Part shown: positions 42,312 to 42,350 of the stretch, piece by piece
Layout: each line of letters begins with the position of its first letter
Numbering within the stretch: the stretch's first letter is position 1
Assembly (NCBI GenBank): GCA_903905655.1
Contig: CAIVHG010000012.1
Span: forward strand, 1-42,350
Origin: an uncultured beta proteobacterium
GTDB lineage: Bacteria; Pseudomonadota; Gammaproteobacteria; Burkholderiales; SG8-41
Reading direction: 5' to 3'
DNA: 42,350 bases
Program-made: the position numbers and the translations under genes
The notes under the pieces: model-generated
The model's input: only the letters and a program-made list of their open reading frames with translations
Told to the model about the DNA's origin: nothing
The model's database searches: none

Positions 42312-42350
42312 ATGGTACGAAAGCTGTTGAATGATGCGCAGTGGGCAAAG
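42312..42350 (+). CDS. IS5-family-like transposase, first 13 codons only
   Basis: The frame opens with MVRKLLNDAQWAK and is cut by the window edge. The (M)xRKLLxDxQWA start is characteristic of IS5-family transposases of the short type. GGAG lies 10-11 nt before the ATG (in ACGGAGCC). With only 13 residues, the family call is tentative; the DDE catalytic residues are not in view. Confidence 0.55.
   Translation, partial: MVRKLLNDAQWAK

Larger units (their letters stand above)
42231..42350 (+). mobile_element. Left end of an IS5-family-like insertion sequence (cut by window edge)
   Basis: GGGCCTGTTCACAATAAGG at 42231 looks like a terminal inverted repeat and is followed by a promoter and the start of a transposase. 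The flanking base context CTTA may be the target (TNA- or YTAR-like for IS5 subgroups). The right end and the second copy of the target repeat are outside the window. Confidence 0.6.

Overview
The window reads as GC-rich chromosomal DNA of a betaproteobacterium. This rests on synteny and protein flavour: mfd next to ispD/ispF, ompR-envZ, tsaB-rimI-uracil-DNA glycosylase, lplT/alr/radA, and etfBA followed by an acyl-CoA dehydrogenase are arrangements I associate with Burkholderiales, Nitrosomonadales and Rhodocyclales. I cannot name a genus. Genes are packed tightly with many ATGA/GTGA overlaps. No rRNA, tRNA or CRISPR array was seen. One insertion-sequence end begins at the extreme right edge.

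Layout: (1) 1-4955, minus strand: the first two thirds of mfd, running off the left edge, and a complete three-gene AmmeMemoRadiSam set (Memo, AMMECR1, radical SAM) with overlapping reading frames. (2) 5112-6829, plus strand: an IspD-IspF fusion and the RNA 2',3'-cyclic phosphodiesterase thpR. (3) 6840-9383, minus strand: a small exported protein and an OmpR/EnvZ-type two-component pair, with a divergent small proline-rich exported protein at 9637. (4) 9956-12650, minus strand: a two-subunit molybdenum hydroxylase of the isoquinoline oxidoreductase type. (5) 13137-14270: an isolated DGQHR-domain (DndB-like) protein with its own candidate promoter. (6) 14412-21880, plus strand: tsaB, rimI, family-4 uracil-DNA glycosylase, then lemA, two TPM-domain genes, a MoxR-type AAA+ ATPase and a large NorD/CbbO-like VWA protein. 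(7) 21938-26939: lplT (minus), then alr, a tandem DUF4118 membrane protein and radA (plus). (8) 27058-42221, all plus strand: a lipid-oxidation region.

Region 8 holds nearly a whole fatty-acid degradation pathway: FadL-type outer-membrane transporter, long-chain acyl-CoA ligase, acyl-CoA dehydrogenase with its electron acceptor ETF (etfBA), a bifunctional 3-hydroxyacyl-CoA dehydrogenase/enoyl-CoA hydratase, and a thiolase. A YciA-type thioesterase and an exported chalcone-isomerase-fold protein accompany them. A ChaN-PDZ protein and an M1-like metallopeptidase, translationally coupled, sit in the middle.

The items that look least explained are: the orphan DGQHR protein; the MoxR/VWA pair next to lemA/TPM with no RuBisCO or NO-reductase genes in view; the kinase-less tandem DUF4118 protein; the in-frame IspD-IspF fusion that keeps a Shine-Dalgarno before the IspF part; and a strong hairpin that covers the ribosome-binding site of the beta-oxidation gene at 37982.
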